From: Manduca sexta
Taxonomy: Eukaryota; Arthropoda; Insecta; Lepidoptera; Sphingidae
NCBI RefSeq assembly: GCF_014839805.1
Contig: NC_051138.1
Coordinates: 14,102,020 to 14,166,019 of the forward strand
Length of the DNA stretch: 64,000 bases
Direction: 5' to 3'
In this document: positions 11,511 to 26,000 of the stretch, one piece after another
Layout of the letters: each line of letters begins with the position of its first letter
Position numbering within the stretch: the first letter of the stretch is position 1
Notes under the pieces: model-generated
Told to the model about the DNA's origin: nothing
What the model saw: only the letters and a program-made list of their open reading frames with translations
Databases searched by the model: none
Made by a program: the position numbers and the translations under genes

Positions 11511-12348
11511 CCGTATGCATTGCAGCTTAGCGACAGAAATAGACATTGGTACCTGTCGTTGGTAGGTACCTGTCCAGAAGGCCCCTCGGAAGTGACAGTC
11601 ATACTACCAGACTCATAGCATAATGATGTGACACCGGAATGCGAATCTAATTTGACATTCATCATGTATGGAGGTTAAAGATTACTTGCTAATTAGTCAT
11701 TGTTATAGCTTTTCTACTCAATAAATTGCTTAAAATTGCTTGCAAACTCATGTGTGTGGAACTTGGAAGGTATGTTTTTTTAACAAATAAGAGCTATTAT
11801 AATATAATGTGATTTAGAGGTTTTTTTTTTTAGTTAATGGAACAAAAATTACAAGTTTAAATATATTTATATAACACAAAATATATATTGCCAACAATGA
11901 GAAACCCTCATTCACTTTCTAACCCATACTACACCGTTGATTTTCAATAAAAAAAATAGTTTGAATAAGAAGTATTTCAATTGAAAATCGAAGTGTCCGA
12001 TTTTGATTATAACAAAATATTGATAATTTTATACTAACACTAGCTTATGCTCGCGGCCTGGCCCGCGTTAAAAAGTGTTTCCTAAATAGTCCTGCTATAT
12101 ATTTTTCCGGAACAATAAAAAGCTATATCCTTCCCAGGGTCTCAAACTATATCCATACCAAATTTGTCGTAAACCTTTATGTAGTTTTTAATTTTTTTCG
12201 TGTTCAGACGCGGTAAGGGACTTTGTTTTATACTAGGTGAGGGTATTTCACGTAATTCGTGTCAATAGTATGGTTATACTTCAAACAAATTGTTTTCTCT
12301 TTCTAAGTTTAGAAATAATCATTTTAATAAACATATATACATACAAAC
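11511..12348. other. Intergenic with a Helitron fragment
   Basis: 12041-12235 carries CACTAGCTTATGCTCGCGGC, CCCGCGTTAAAAAGTGTTTC and TCCCAGGGTCTCAAACT, a reversed Helitron 3' region. No gene seen. Confidence 0.55.
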
Positions 12349-12793
12349 AATGACATTTTACAAATAGACGCGTCATACACTAACAAAATTGCATATAAAA
12401 ACAGCGCAGTATTAACAATAGTCACAGCCCTAGCGGCTCGCATTGATACGGCCCGAGTAGGCCCGAGCATGCCCGAATAGGGCCGAGCATCGATCGCCCC
12501 GTCGCGTCGCCGTGACAGTCGAATGAAATGCATTTATTACTTAGAAAATAAGTTAAATAGTAAATACTTATTACTAACGTATGAAATCAAACGTTTGTTT
12601 CATTCACAATTGGAATATAATTTGTACCTACATCGTGTAAAACACAATTTTATTTTTTATAATAGTACAAAAAGTTGTAAGCCGACTAGCCGCGACAGTG
12701 GTTGGAGGTTGACTAAGTGAATGTCGGGCAATTACCTTGCTTTCGTCTTGCCAGTATTGAGCTCGGACAACGTATCTATGTAATAAAAACATA
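12349..12793. repeat. Dispersed repeat, copy 2 of 2
   Basis: Diverged partner of 1100-1593, same orientation. Contains an inserted GC-rich run of GCCCGAG-like units (12450-12490) absent from copy 1. Confidence 0.7.
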
Positions 12794-12810
12794 CAAAGCA
12801 TATAATAACA

Positions 12811-12941
12811 ATATCAGCCCTGTATTATATACTTGCCCACTGCTGAACACGGGCCTCCTCTACTACTGAGAGGGATTAAGCCTTAGTCCACCACGCTAGC
12901 CTAGCGCGTATTGGTAGACTTCACACACCTTCGAAATTCCC
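12811..12941 (-). mobile_element. SINE family A fragment
   Basis: Tail half only (CAGGGCTGATAT, GAGGAGGCCCGTGTTCAGCA, GGAATTTCGAAGGTGTGTGA), truncated at the right. It abuts the dispersed repeat ending at 12793. Confidence 0.8.
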
Positions 12942-13977
12942 ATAATAAAACATAAAGAAATAACTGTTGTTAAGAACTTGAACAAGAAAATACCAATTAA
13001 CTACGACATATAAAAACTATGTTTAATTGTAAAATGATTGAATGACTGTACTGCAGTTTGCACAATGTGAATTTCATGGTGAATGAGCATCTAGTTACTA
13101 AATATGCATCTATTCATGCCATTCTGACCTCTATTGCATAATTCAATTGTTCACATCGCGTTATAGATAATACGCGTACAGACAGACGGAGAATATTTTT
13201 TATAGCTTTATTGTAAATAACAATGTGGAACACTGTACTCAAAACTAAACAATGATGGCGGAGAAGGGGTACAATTGGCTATCTTGTCACTCAAGACAAT
13301 CTCTTACGGACAACCATTGGACAGAATAAGAGAAAATTTAGATACAAGGTCCACTAGGGTGAATAATATTAGTCTTATAATATTATAGAAAATGTGAACA
13401 TAATAATATACATTGACGTATATTCTATAGACACGAACGTCCATATAAAATATTTATTCAAAATCTGAACTAAAATTGCAACCAAAACATCACTGCCGTA
13501 ACCTATTTATTTACTTGAACAACAAATATTTTTCCTTATTTGACTAATATTTTTTATTCACATCGAGATTTACACTTAAACTCGAGTTCTTATATTATGA
13601 GCGCCACTCTGTACATAACCACACCCTGTCAATGTTAAAATCATACTAAAGTCAAGTGTACGGATTGCAGTACAGTTGAGTCGAACACAATGAGTATGAG
13701 AGTATACGGAACGTCAGATCTAGCACGTAGCACATACATGTATATCGATGATAATACCTCAATGCAAATAACACTGCAATATATTATATGTGTGCAATAT
13801 ACCTGTGTCACTGCTGGGAAAAGGCCACCAAAACTACTGAGAAGGTTTAGGCCTTATTCCATTATGCTGGCCTACCAGTGGCGAAAGATAAAAATGTTGT
13901 GCGAAGTTTCCACTGTGTTAACCGTCAGATATATTTGCAAGTAACAATATATTAATATATAACAATATTTGTTACAG
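12942..13977. other. Region before the first visible ABCG exon
   Basis: The missing N-terminal exon could lie here, but I found no exon of the right phase with family-like residues. 13805-13875 resembles a decayed SINE tail (CACTGCTGGGAAAAGGCCACC). An 84-residue frame at 13690-13944 looks like chance. Confidence 0.5.
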
Positions 13978-14095
13978 GAAAGAAAACCATCCTGAAGGAT
14001 GTGTCAGGATTGTTCAAGTCAGGACATCTAACAGCGATTATGGGTCCTTCGGGAGCTGGCAAATCTTCACTAATGAATGCACTCACAGGATTCTC
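13978..14095 (+). CDS. ABCG exon with Walker A
   Basis: Follows a TTTGTTACAG acceptor and ends at GTAAG. It encodes [10 protein letters not shown] and the Walker A loop [14 protein letters not shown]. It enters with two bases of a split codon and leaves with two (TC), completed to Ser by the next exon. The incoming phase means an upstream exon ending after one codon base must exist. I did not find it in 1-13977. Confidence 0.93.
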
Positions 14096-17000
14096 GTAAG
14101 TCTTTGATGCCTTCCTCAGAATATTGAAATAACAATTCATGTCCATATTCATAATTATCATTAATTCAAATCGTTAAGTGTTGAATTTCAGCTATGATTA
14201 AAATTTTTAAATTAAGAATTTAGTAAAAAATAATTAATAATTAATTTTTTTTAATCATGTTCAACATAATATTGTATTTTTATTCCAGTAATTATGTTGA
14301 ATAATAAACGTAAAGGATATCGTCGAAAACGGCCCCAGATCCAAAACAGATGTGACTAGCACCATAATTATTTATGTATTTTTTTATATTACTTGCAAAT
14401 ATGTGTATAAAACGGACAAGCTGTTATATCCAAAACGAATATATAAAAGTATTGTAACGAATTAAAGTCAAAATCGCCGACATATTTATAGCTAATTGTC
14501 TATGGAGATGTACCGGTTCGACAAAACGATACATCTAATTACCGATAATTAATTATTGAAACATGTTAATATATTCGATTTGTGAGGCGATATTTTTTTT
14601 CCTTATTATAATATATTTAATCGAGCAGTGGATGCGTCTCAAATAAATAGGTGGTTAGTTTTAAAACTAAATTAATTATAGATCAAGTTGTGTATAAAAA
14701 AAGTATTTTTTTTAGTTTTTAATTCATATTGATTTACTTTCTTTAATTAGATTCTATATTAGCGACCCGCCCTGGCTTCGTACAGATAGCAGAGCGCAAT
14801 ATATTATGCGAACATTTACTTGTCTGTCGTACAAAATATTTATGAATTTTACATATAAAAAGAAGCGTTCTTCTGTCTCGCTCCATTCCGGGGCCTCAAA
14901 CTCTCTCCATATCAAATTACTATCGGATCCGCCCGTGTGAAAGTTTTTCCGGGATAAAGGTCCCGCTAAATATTTCCCCTAATAAAAAGAACCCTATGTT
15001 GAATAAAATCGATTTTTGTATAAATGATCGATATTATCGATCCAGAATCTAGTCGAGTAGCTTCCCTATTTCTTGCTTCATTTTTTAATTCAACGTCACT
15101 CACACTACACTTATCAGAGACAAATAAGTAAACTAGACTCTCACTATTTCATTGACTACTCGGCTATTCTAACGGATGAGATACCTACTACATAGTGATG
15201 AATCTTTAGTGCTTCGATATATATTGGATACCTATATGAATGAAAAGCATATTTAAAGTGTAAATGATAGGACTTTAAATCTACCTTGAACATTGAAAGG
15301 CTTTCAATGTTTACTATCAATTATAACCTCAAAATCTAATCGTTTTTTGGGATTGGTGCGATATCCCAGCTTGTCCGTTTTATAAATAATATGTCATGAA
15401 ATTTATTAATGATTCTAAATATTATAGAAATTTTTTCATTGCTGTTGGTTCCGAGGCCAAAATTATACTTTAATAATTTATATTCGCAATGGAATAGCCC
15501 AGTTATTTATAAATAATTAATGGAACTAGTTTAACTAACTGGTTTGTGGTTTGTTTTAAGTGTATATACTTGTTTTAAGTATATTATATTTACAATTATC
15601 ATACTATTCTAATTATAAGTGATAAAAGACCTTAATGGTTTGTTCGAACGATTTATTCTCTGAAACTAAAGGTTGATTGTTACCGACTCCCGCTCTGAGG
15701 GCCCTGGGTTCAAATCCCTCGTCGGTCCAAAAATAATATTGTGACTGGGTTTTTCGAACTTAAAAATTACTCAGTCGCAGGTCGGAGTCAGGAAGTTAGC
15801 GCCGTGATACCCCCGTGCTTCGGAAAGTGTGTAAAGCCGTTAGTCCTGCGCCTGATCTCTCTCCGGTCATGTCAGATTGCCTTATCATCGGACTGAGAGG
15901 GTGAAAGAACAGATAATTCAAATGTGTATTGCGCACACGCCTGCACTATAATATCTCCTACGCACCTGGTTTATCTCCGTTCAAATTCGACGCCGTGTCC
16001 GAAATTAGGCCAGGAAGGATTGATTCATCCATTCATCCTGGAATTTTACGCTACATTCTCATATATATTAAATTATAAAAAAAGTCCTCTGCTGCGTCTG
16101 TTTGACTAAACCCGATAAACTCAAAAAGTACTGAACAGATTTCGATGAAATTTGGTATAAGTAATTCACCCGAGCGAACTATGTTACGAGGATAAAGTCA
16201 CGAGCAAAAGTTAGTTTAAAAATAAAATAAAAATCAAATGATTTTTCTAATGGTATGTTTAGACTAGCAAGTTCTTGTAGCAATAAATTGCGCAAGACTT
16301 CAAGTTGTGTTTATTTTAATGGCAATAATTCAATAGTTTTACACATAGAGGATTCGCCATACATGGCTCGCTTGATATTATAATAGTTAACTTTAAAAAA
16401 ATTATATACATGTTCATCTTCAGAAAGCCTTACGGAATTATCTTCATCGACAGTAATAATTAAAAGTACTATTACTTTTGCCCAAATTACAATGTTTTTG
16501 AGATAACTTCTCGCACAGTTGAAGATTGCCTGTCATTTAATTGTATATTAAACAAATTTTCATACTTTACTCATAGTGACCCCACTGCACCTGATAGTAA
16601 GTGGTGTGAGGTCCATATGTAGTGCTGAATATCGATAGATTTATCGCTCGTCAATCGACACAATTATGCCGGCCTATTTAGCTGCTGAATCCTAAGAAGC
16701 TGCATATACGCAGGCTGATCCCACATAACACACTTACGTGGCCTATTATTAGACTTAATAACTAATTTGCACTTCTTAAAATTTTAATTACAATGTTTCT
16801 AAACTTTGATTGTATAATTTCGCATATATGCTTCTGTTAATTTAATTTTTATAGTTTTTTTTTTTTTTAATTTAGTTAATAATTTCGCAAAAACATTTTA
16901 ATTTTGTCATAATTTTGTAATGCATACTGCAACCGTTATATATACATGTGTGAGCCTTTAAGTGGTTGTTGCACAAGTTCATGGTGCCAAATTATTTAAG

Positions 17001-20000
17001 CTTGTTATGACAAGTATAAATAACTGTTCGCTGGCCTTAAATAAAAAAAATATATATATTGCGGGTTTTACGTTATGTGTACGGTGACTATCCTACGACA
17101 CAATCACACGAACACCATTTACGAGATTGCAATATGTACTTTTCACAGGACGCAGGGTGTTACTGGCACGATAAGAGCTGGCGACAGCGTCTGCCAGTTC
17201 AGCAACAAGTCGAATAGCCTCCACTCCCTCAAGGAGTACCGGAAGAAGACCTGCTACATATTGCAAGATGATCGGCTCAACCCGCTGTTTACTGTCAACG
17301 AACTCATGAGGTTCGCGGCTGACATGAAATTGGGAAATACCCTTGCTGATAAATTAAAACAGACTGTTGTAAGTTTTTTGTTCTATGTAATGCTACACGC
17401 ACACACACTCCACACACATTTATTCAACAGAAACTGTGCTATATAACATATCTGAGAATCTTTAAAAGGTAATCGTAAAACCAAAAAAAATCCAATAAAA
17501 CACACGTCAACAAAACTGTCAAAAATATGAAATTAGCACTGAAGCTTTCAAAAAATTACTAGAATCACTACACTATACAGAAACTGACAGCTAGTGTTTC
17601 ACAACAGCAAATTGACAGCATCTAAACCTCACTTCTTCAAAGATATGGAAATAATTTAACCATGTCCAACCAACCCTATATAACTTTGTTCAAGATAAGC
17701 GAGGTGCTCCTGACTCTGGGGTTGTCCGGAGCGGAGAATACAAGGTGCGGCAACCTCTCAGGCGGGCAGAGGAAGCGGCTGTCCATTGCTGTGGAACTGA
17801 TCGACAATCCTCCTGTGGTCTTCTTAGACGAACCCACTACGTAAGTAAATTGTTAAATCCGTAGACATAATGTTATTTAATGTTTAGGTGAATATAAGAC
17901 ATTGTTATAAAACTTTTTTACAGATTTTTTATAATTTTCTCACGAGATTTTGCTTCGTAGTCACGGGGCGGACTCAATGAAAAACAAGCCATCATCGTAT
18001 GGCGTTATGATCCGTTAAAAATTCTTCTATAAATCTATGTCGAGTTTTGATAGCCATGTTTCGGCTTCTGGAGTCAGCTGGTGCAGGTCCGATAAATCAC
18101 TTTGAAAGCTTCTGAAATGAAAAAAAAATGTATAATTGTAAAATGTAGGTATTGTAACTCTGCCTTTCGGATGACCAACACCTGAATCCGACCCGCAACC
18201 ACGACGGCTGCAAAGTCATCCAAACGTCGAGAGAAAATGATAACATAAAAAACAGCGACAAAATCCGTAGACATGTTTAACAATTATTTGATTATTTATT
18301 AAGTATTGTCCAACATTTTTCGTTAATTATACCAAGTTTTTGATACAAGACTATATTATATAGTTTTTCGTGATTAATTTTATTGCTAGTATAATATAAT
18401 TCTGGCGTTAGACATTCGATATATTACTGCCGTATTAAAAGACGTTTCTCAAGTAAGTAATAGCTAAATGCTGTTCTATCTAGCGTACTCTGACGTCAAA
18501 TACTAATTAACATAGCAAGATGAATCAAAACAACTATTACAAATCTAAACTTTTTAGTATATGCTAAAAAGTCAAAACCACGTCAAAGGCAAACTACCAA
18601 GTTTTTATATGATCCGATGACCGATCAAGACTGCGAATTGAAATCGATTTTCCTAAAATAGCTACCTAGCTACAACGTAATTAAACTCGTATAAGAATCA
18701 GTGTGTAATAGCAGTAATATTTTTACCTGTCAATATTTATTTATTAATATTTTTTACTGGTGGTAATACTCTCATATGTGCGAGTCCGCCTGGGTAGTTA
18801 CGACCGCAAAGTATATTTCTGCCGTCAAGCAGCTGTGTAGTCACTGTTGTTTTCTGGTTCGAAGGACATTGTAGCCAGTTTAACTACTGGACATAATAAG
18901 ACTTAACATCTTATGTCTCAGGACGGCAAGTGCAGTGGAATACCGAACAATACTTTATAATTCAAGATGTTGAATTGTGTTTCTACTGTTTATGGGCGAT
19001 CGTATCGCTTACCATCAGGCGACCGGCAATTTCGTCATTCAACACAATAAAAAATATACAGGGTCATTTTGACATTGCGTTACTAAATGACACCACATAC
19101 TTATCTACTTGGAAATAACACTTTACAATAACTTACTTGAGTCATAGACGTAAAATAAAAAAGTGTATATTTTAAACAAAATAAATATTAATAAAAAGTA
19201 ATTTTAACTTTACGCTCCCTAATGCCACTACTACTACTCTAAGAGAATTCGTTGCGGTGGTAACATCATACTTTCAGTCAGAAATACACTAACGCACATA
19301 CATTCGCATTAAACTTCAAATTGATCAAAAAATCAGAAAACTAAAACCAGGATTTTCTGTGAAAATATTAGTTTTTAATCGATGATTTTTGGCACGATGT
19401 CAGCAAAGGTGAAGACGAGTATGTGGTTTCATTTAGTAACGCAATGTCAAAATGACCCTGTATGTTTACAACTCATGGTTCTTACAAAATATCGGTTAAT
19501 ATTACTGAGTTAGAATGCGCACTAAGTTTAGAACTTGTATCGCACATCTTTTACAAACCTGTTACAATAATTAAATTACTCAGACTCTATCTCGATGTCT
19601 CAAGGTTGGAAAAAAGGAAAACAAATAGCAATAATAACAACATATTAAAACTGAACTGTATTAAAACTGTAACGGTTATGTTGATTTAAAAAAATAAGTA
19701 TATATTAATATTTTGTAGAGAAATTACCAATGTTGCCCATTCCACAATTTTGTTCATAGTTTTAAAAGTTTAAGTCACTGTTGCGGTTGGTACATATTCG
19801 AACATCATATACAAGTTCCATAATATATCTGTGACGTTAAAGGCTATTATTGCCTGCTATTATTTCAGATTTATGATATTTATGATCTATAAAAAAACAG
19901 ATACTAATCATTGAAATAAGACTATTTTTTAGGTTTTTATCGCGGATCTCTCTCATATATTCACTATGTTAACAGCGGTACTCCGAAAATGTATGTTATT

Positions 20001-23000
20001 TTAATGTCTAACATTCGCGTAAACATGAGAAATTATTATCCAGGCATTAGTATTAATGAATGAAAGCGTATTTAGCATTTTTTTGTTCCACCCTTCTGCC
20101 AATGTTCCTGTAAGGGTTAACAATCGGCTACTTGACAGGTTTTAGAAATAATTCACAAATTACCCGTGTTCATTATATAACTTACAGTTTTAAATACACC
20201 TTTTTCTTTTACAATCGTAATGTAATAAAAAAAAATTTCATTGATTAAATATCGCGCGGAAACACGTCATGTGACATTTGTGTTGTGACGTTATATTTAA
20301 TAAACGACCCAATAATTACCATGGCGAAAGAAAATTTGACGTAAAATGAAACATATTGTGACGTCAATCGTGGCTCATTCATGGTCGTCTCGGTATAAAA
20401 GGCGCAATCTTATTATTTAATAATAAAATATTTGGAGTTTATATTAATGCATAAATATACTGTAAATGATTGTTTGCTTATAAGCTACCACACATTACAC
20501 AGGGTCATTTTCACATTGCATTACTAAATGACACCACATATTCATCTTCACCTTTGCTGACATTGTGCCAGAAATCATCCATTAATAACTAATATTTTCT
20601 CGAAAAATCCTGGTTTTAGTTTTTTGATATTTTTATCATTTTGTAATTTAATGCGAATATGGCGTGTGTGTGGGTATATTTGTGACTGAAAGTATGATGT
20701 TGCCGTTGCCACGAATTCTCTTAGGGTAGTAGTAGTGGCATTAGGGCGCGTAAAATTAAAATTACTTTTTATAAATACTTATTTTGTTCGAAACTTACAC
20801 TTTTTATTTTACATCTACGGCTCAAGTAACTTAATGTAAAGTGTTATTTCCAAGTTGTGATTTTATTTAGTAACCCGATGTCAAAATGATCCTGTATAAT
20901 ATTATATTTTAATAACTATCAAGTATTGTTTTTTCTCTTCAATTATGACACCGACCGATGAAGATTGCCAAAACCGTAGAACACTAATCTCCCCAAATTA
21001 GTCAAATAAAAAGGCTGCTGAGATCTTAGATTCGTTTCCCGGGTTGGATAAAATGTTATTGACTTTTTATAAATGTAAGCTCGGAGTTTTGACTCCTATT
21101 CGGAGAATGCCTACATTTCCCCCTCCCATTACAGCTATCAAAATGTGTATTACACCTCTACCTACCCCTGAAAAGATAAAAAGTCGTGATGCTATGTATG
21201 AGTAAGATATTAAGTACTATTTCAAAATATAAATTTTCCATTAATAAGCAAATGTGACCACTCAAGCTGTTAAACGTATCCTGTATTTAATATAATATAT
21301 TTATTCGTAATTGGTAACGTTACATATTCATATCAAAAACTGGTTATGCTTGTTTAAAAACCAGATTGCGAAAAATATTTGCAAACGAATTCAACGGAAG
21401 AATGAAGTGTGAACGAGCTTTAATACTTTCGTGTAAAAGATAAATGTATTCGTATGAATTAAACACATTTGTATCTATACTAGCTTTTGCTCGCGGCTTC
21501 GCCCGCGTGAAGGAGTTTTCCGGAATAAAACTCCATTGTATGATAAAAGCCTTGCTACATATTTTCCCGTCACTGATAGGTTCAAACTAATTTTATCCCC
21601 AGGGGGTTTAATTAATCAAAAACCTTTCTTAGCGGATGCCTACGTCATAACATCTATCTGCATGTCAAATTTCAGCCCGATCCGTCCAGTGGTTTGGGCT
21701 GTGCGTTGATAGATCATTATGTCAGCCAGTCACCTTTGAGTTATATATATTTAGACTAAGTAATATTATAAAGCGAAAAAGATTGTAAGTTTCGTAGTAA
21801 GTTTGTAGGTATCCGTGGAACTGATTTTGAAAACTCTTTCACTAATAGGTAGCTACATAAGTCAATGCTAGAGGCTATTATTAATCCCGAGAAAATTTAA
21901 AACAGGACATTTATCCCGGAAAAACCTTTTCACGACGGAGCCTTGCAAAAACTAGTTAATTATAAAAATAGGACCCGCTCACTAATTTAGTTACTGATTT
22001 AACAACACCCCAATATTTTAGATATAGAATACATAATCTTTGCTCTGTGGTCCGCTTTACATCTAACAAAAGGTATGAGGAAAATTATTACGAAAGTCAA
22101 CAGCTGCGGGATTGCGAATTTAAAGTTCGCATGAATTTACATTAGGTTGAATCCCCAAGCAAAAGGTAGTAAACATATTAATATTTTAATAATTTAAAGG
22201 AACAATTTAAGGAAGCATTCGTAAGATTTTATTGTAATTATGCATTTCCAGTTTAAAAAATGGAATCAAGAGTTGTTTATACATCTCACATCCAAATTAG
22301 TACTTCACATACCTCTAGGTATGTGAAGTACTAATTTGGATTTGTAATTTTGTAATTTGGATTTGAAGTACTAATTTGATTTTGTTCCTCACGATGTTTC
22401 CTTCACCGTTAAAAATGTTGTTAAACAATACATATGTAACTTTGGAAACTCAGAGGTGTGCCTCGGGTTTTGAACCTGCGACATCTGTTGTAGCAGACTG
22501 TCTCATCCCCAACTAGGGTGTCGTTCTCTTTACACAGATATTCTAATGGTAGTTTTTGCTCGCGGCTCCGTCCGAGTGAACAGTTTTTTCTGGATAAACA
22601 TCCAGCATTATATTTTCCCGGGATAAAAGTAGCCTGTAGTACTCAGGTTTCTATTAGTGAAAATAAATCAAAATCGGTTCAGTTGTTCAAGAGACTTAAC
22701 GCGCAGTTAAAACAAATAAATTCAGCTTCATATATTAGTAGAGAATATAGATTCACAAAAAATAAGCATAAACACTAATGAAGGTATTATTATTTTAACA
22801 GATTCCGGTGTTTATTACTGTTCATTGACTTATTCACAAGAATAATATTATAGTTCACAGAATATCATATCATGTTGATCAGAATAATTTTATTGTGGCT
22901 GGGCAAAGCGACGTCACTGCACCTAATGTCAAACGAATTGAAGCTCATAGATATACTTTTATGCATTATGTGATAGGTAAAGACTTTGTTCCAAATTCAA

Positions 23001-26000
23001 AAACATGTTAAATATAGGATAACGTCATCAACAAATTAACTTGTTTTATATAAAATTCGCGGAAAACATTTAAGGCAATTAATATAATACCAAATCGGTA
23101 TCCTTGTTTCTCGAAAAGTAAAGCTTTTAAAACGATATGCGTAAGTAATACATTCAAACATGCTACAAAATTCACAAAACATTTTCTTCATAATAAAAGT
23201 TTACGTTCTTTGTATAATCCCGGTGAACTTTACGAGACTGCGACTATCGTGGCTAATTTAAAAATTCTTCTGACTCCAAAACTTAATTGAATATGATTAC
23301 ATTGCTCCTGCTCTAATTAGTTTTTTAACCCGTATAAAAGTTAAATCATTATTTTTTGTGTAGTGGTTTTGAAGTTTATTTTTTAAAGCAAGCGAAATGT
23401 ATGACCCAATAACATACATATATTACTGAGGGATGAGTGAAATATATTCATATGTAGTTAGTTTTATTGTAAGTTGTGCTTGATTTGGTCATAGCTCCAT
23501 TTTATATTAAAAAAACTGTTATATGTAGTAATAATTGCTGGTGACGAATGATGTAGATGTACACAAACAATTAATGTAGTTCATGCTACGTCTTTTGGAT
23601 AATCAATTGTTAAATTGTTTTCGATAATAATAATAATAATAATGCAAAAAATATAGCGGCGATAGCCTAGTTGGTTGTGGAACGGACTGCCGAGACGAAT
23701 GTCCGCAGGTTCATATCCCAAGGGCACACACCTCCGATTTTTCTAAAAAATTATGTGTGTATTCTTTGTTAATTACCGTATGCTTTAACGGTGAAGGAAA
23801 ACATCGTGAGGAAACCTGCATACCTGAGAAGTTCTCTATAGGAATTTCGAAGGTATGTGAAGTCTACCAATCCGCACTAGGCCAGCGTGGTGGACTAATG
23901 CTTAATCCCCCTCAGTAGTAGAGGAGGCCCGTGCTCAGCACTGGGCAAGTATACAGTACAGGGCTGATATTATTATTATTTTATGGTCAATTCTCTTTAT
24001 TTTAAAGGTATTTGTTTTACATTTTTACATATACATTTAAAAAGAAAAAAAACATGCATATAAAAATATAAAAAATGTATAACCCTCCGATGGCGAAGCG
24101 CAACACCCAGGCCACCGGCGGTTAGGGATTCAAAGTGAGGAATCTCCTTACAATGCGCGCCGTGTCCAGCAATACCGCCTTCTGTATCTGGCCTCCGACC
24201 CAACGGCCAATTGAGAGCTTCTGAAGATGTTGGTCGAGGCTCTTTGGTATCAATCCATGCGCAGAAACGACAATCGGGACAATAATTGTAGAGTCCACAT
24301 CCCACATGTCGGTAACCTCATGTGCCAAGTCTAAATATTTGGACAATTTATCTTTTTCGGCCTTAACAAGGTTATCGTCATGCGAAATGGTGACATCAAC
24401 AAGTATTGCCCGGCGCGACAATCGATCTACTATCACAATATCAGGCTTATTGGCAACAATTGCCCTGTCTGTTATAATAGATCGATCCCAATAGAGCGTT
24501 GCATGATCATTTTCGAGAACTGGTTGTGGTATATACTGGTAATATGGTACTTCAGAAGACACAAGACCATATCGAAGAGCAATTTGCTGGTGTATGATCT
24601 TGGCTACAAGGTGGTGTCTATGCAAGTACTCGCCGTTAGCAAGATACGAACAACCGGAAATTACATGCCTGATTGATTCACCAGGACGATGGCATGCCCG
24701 ACAAATATCGACCGTACCGTCCTTCAGGATGTATATCCTATAATTGTTCGTTTTGATAACTTCGTCCATAATTGCAAAGACAAAATCCTCAGTTTCCCCA
24801 AAGAGGTTACCAAAACGTAGCCAAGATACGGACGCAAGCTGGACCACATCAGGTCCATGAAGGGCCCCATAGAACCGACCGTGTAATTCTTTGCTCTTCC
24901 ATATTTCCCTGCGCTCCCTTATACCCAATACTCTGGTATTGGGACTGGCGGAGACCTCTGGGTCTCCGCCAGTCCTCTTTCGCCAAGGAAAGCGGGGTTA
25001 ATCCTTTATCCACCATAACTACAACCCTATGCATGCCCACTTCACTGTGAAGGAAATAATCCCTAAGATTGCACACCTCGCGGTTATGCAAGTCCTTAGC
25101 ATTAAGTAAACCTCGGCCTCCACATTTCCGCGGGATGTTACAATCTCATCACTGACGAACGTTGGTGGTGCATACGATGTGCAGTCAGTAGAGTCGGACC
25201 TTTCTGTCCAGGGCGTCCAATTCGGTCTGAGTCCATCTGAGTATACCAAAAGAGTACGTGAGTACAGGCATAACCCAACCATTGAAGGCGCGAATCTTGT
25301 TTCCACCCGATAAAAAACTGTTGAGTATTTTTCTCAGGCGGCCAAAGAAACGTTCCCTCACCGATTGTTTTACGTCTGCACTAACAATACCCAGTGCCTC
25401 AGGCATACCCAGATATTTGTAGGTTTCCGTCTCAGAAAGGGATTTAAGTCTTACAGTCTCTGAGACTTGAATGTCATCAGAGACCACAACCTCTCCTCGC
25501 TTCACATGAATAACTGCACATTTATCTACACCAAACTCCATATTGATTGAGTTGCTAAATTTTTCAGTTATTTTTAACAACTCTATCAATTCGGTTTGTT
25601 TTGATGCAAACAACTTGAGATCATCCATGTAAAGCAAGTGAGATATAGGCTCACTCCCTCTCCGTAGACGGTATCCTAACCCCGAATCCAACAAGAGAGT
25701 ACTGAGAGGATTCAGGGCCATGCAGAACCACAATGGACTCAGACTGTCACCCTGGAATATACCCCGCTTGATCCTAATTGGCTCATCACATTCAGCGGGA
25801 ATCACACCTGGATATCTGAGAACAGTGGTCCATTGTCCCATACATGACCCAAGTAAGGTGCATAAATTTGTACCAACCTTATACAAATTCAACACCCTCA
25901 AGAGCCAAGTATGGGGCACTGAATCATAGGCTTTCTTATAATCAATCCAGGCAGCCGATAAATTCCGCCTATTATGACGAGCCTGCTGGCAAATGGTCAT

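Noticed and set aside
11700..11770. Possible upstream ABCG exon ending at GTATG (11769)
   Set aside because: The phase would fit, but the encoded residues (ANSCVWNLE) do not resemble the ABCG N-terminal region.
12324..12533. 69-codon minus frame with arginine/alanine-rich middle
   Set aside because: Produced by GCCCGAG-type repeats within the dispersed repeat copy; copy 1 does not preserve the frame.
23656..23730. tRNA gene-like A and B boxes
   Set aside because: They are the tRNA-derived heads of SINEs followed by SINE bodies and tails; no cloverleaf with a proper acceptor stem seen.
24306..25050. Plus-strand open frames of 62-98 codons
   Set aside because: Antisense shadows of the LINE coding sequence on the minus strand.
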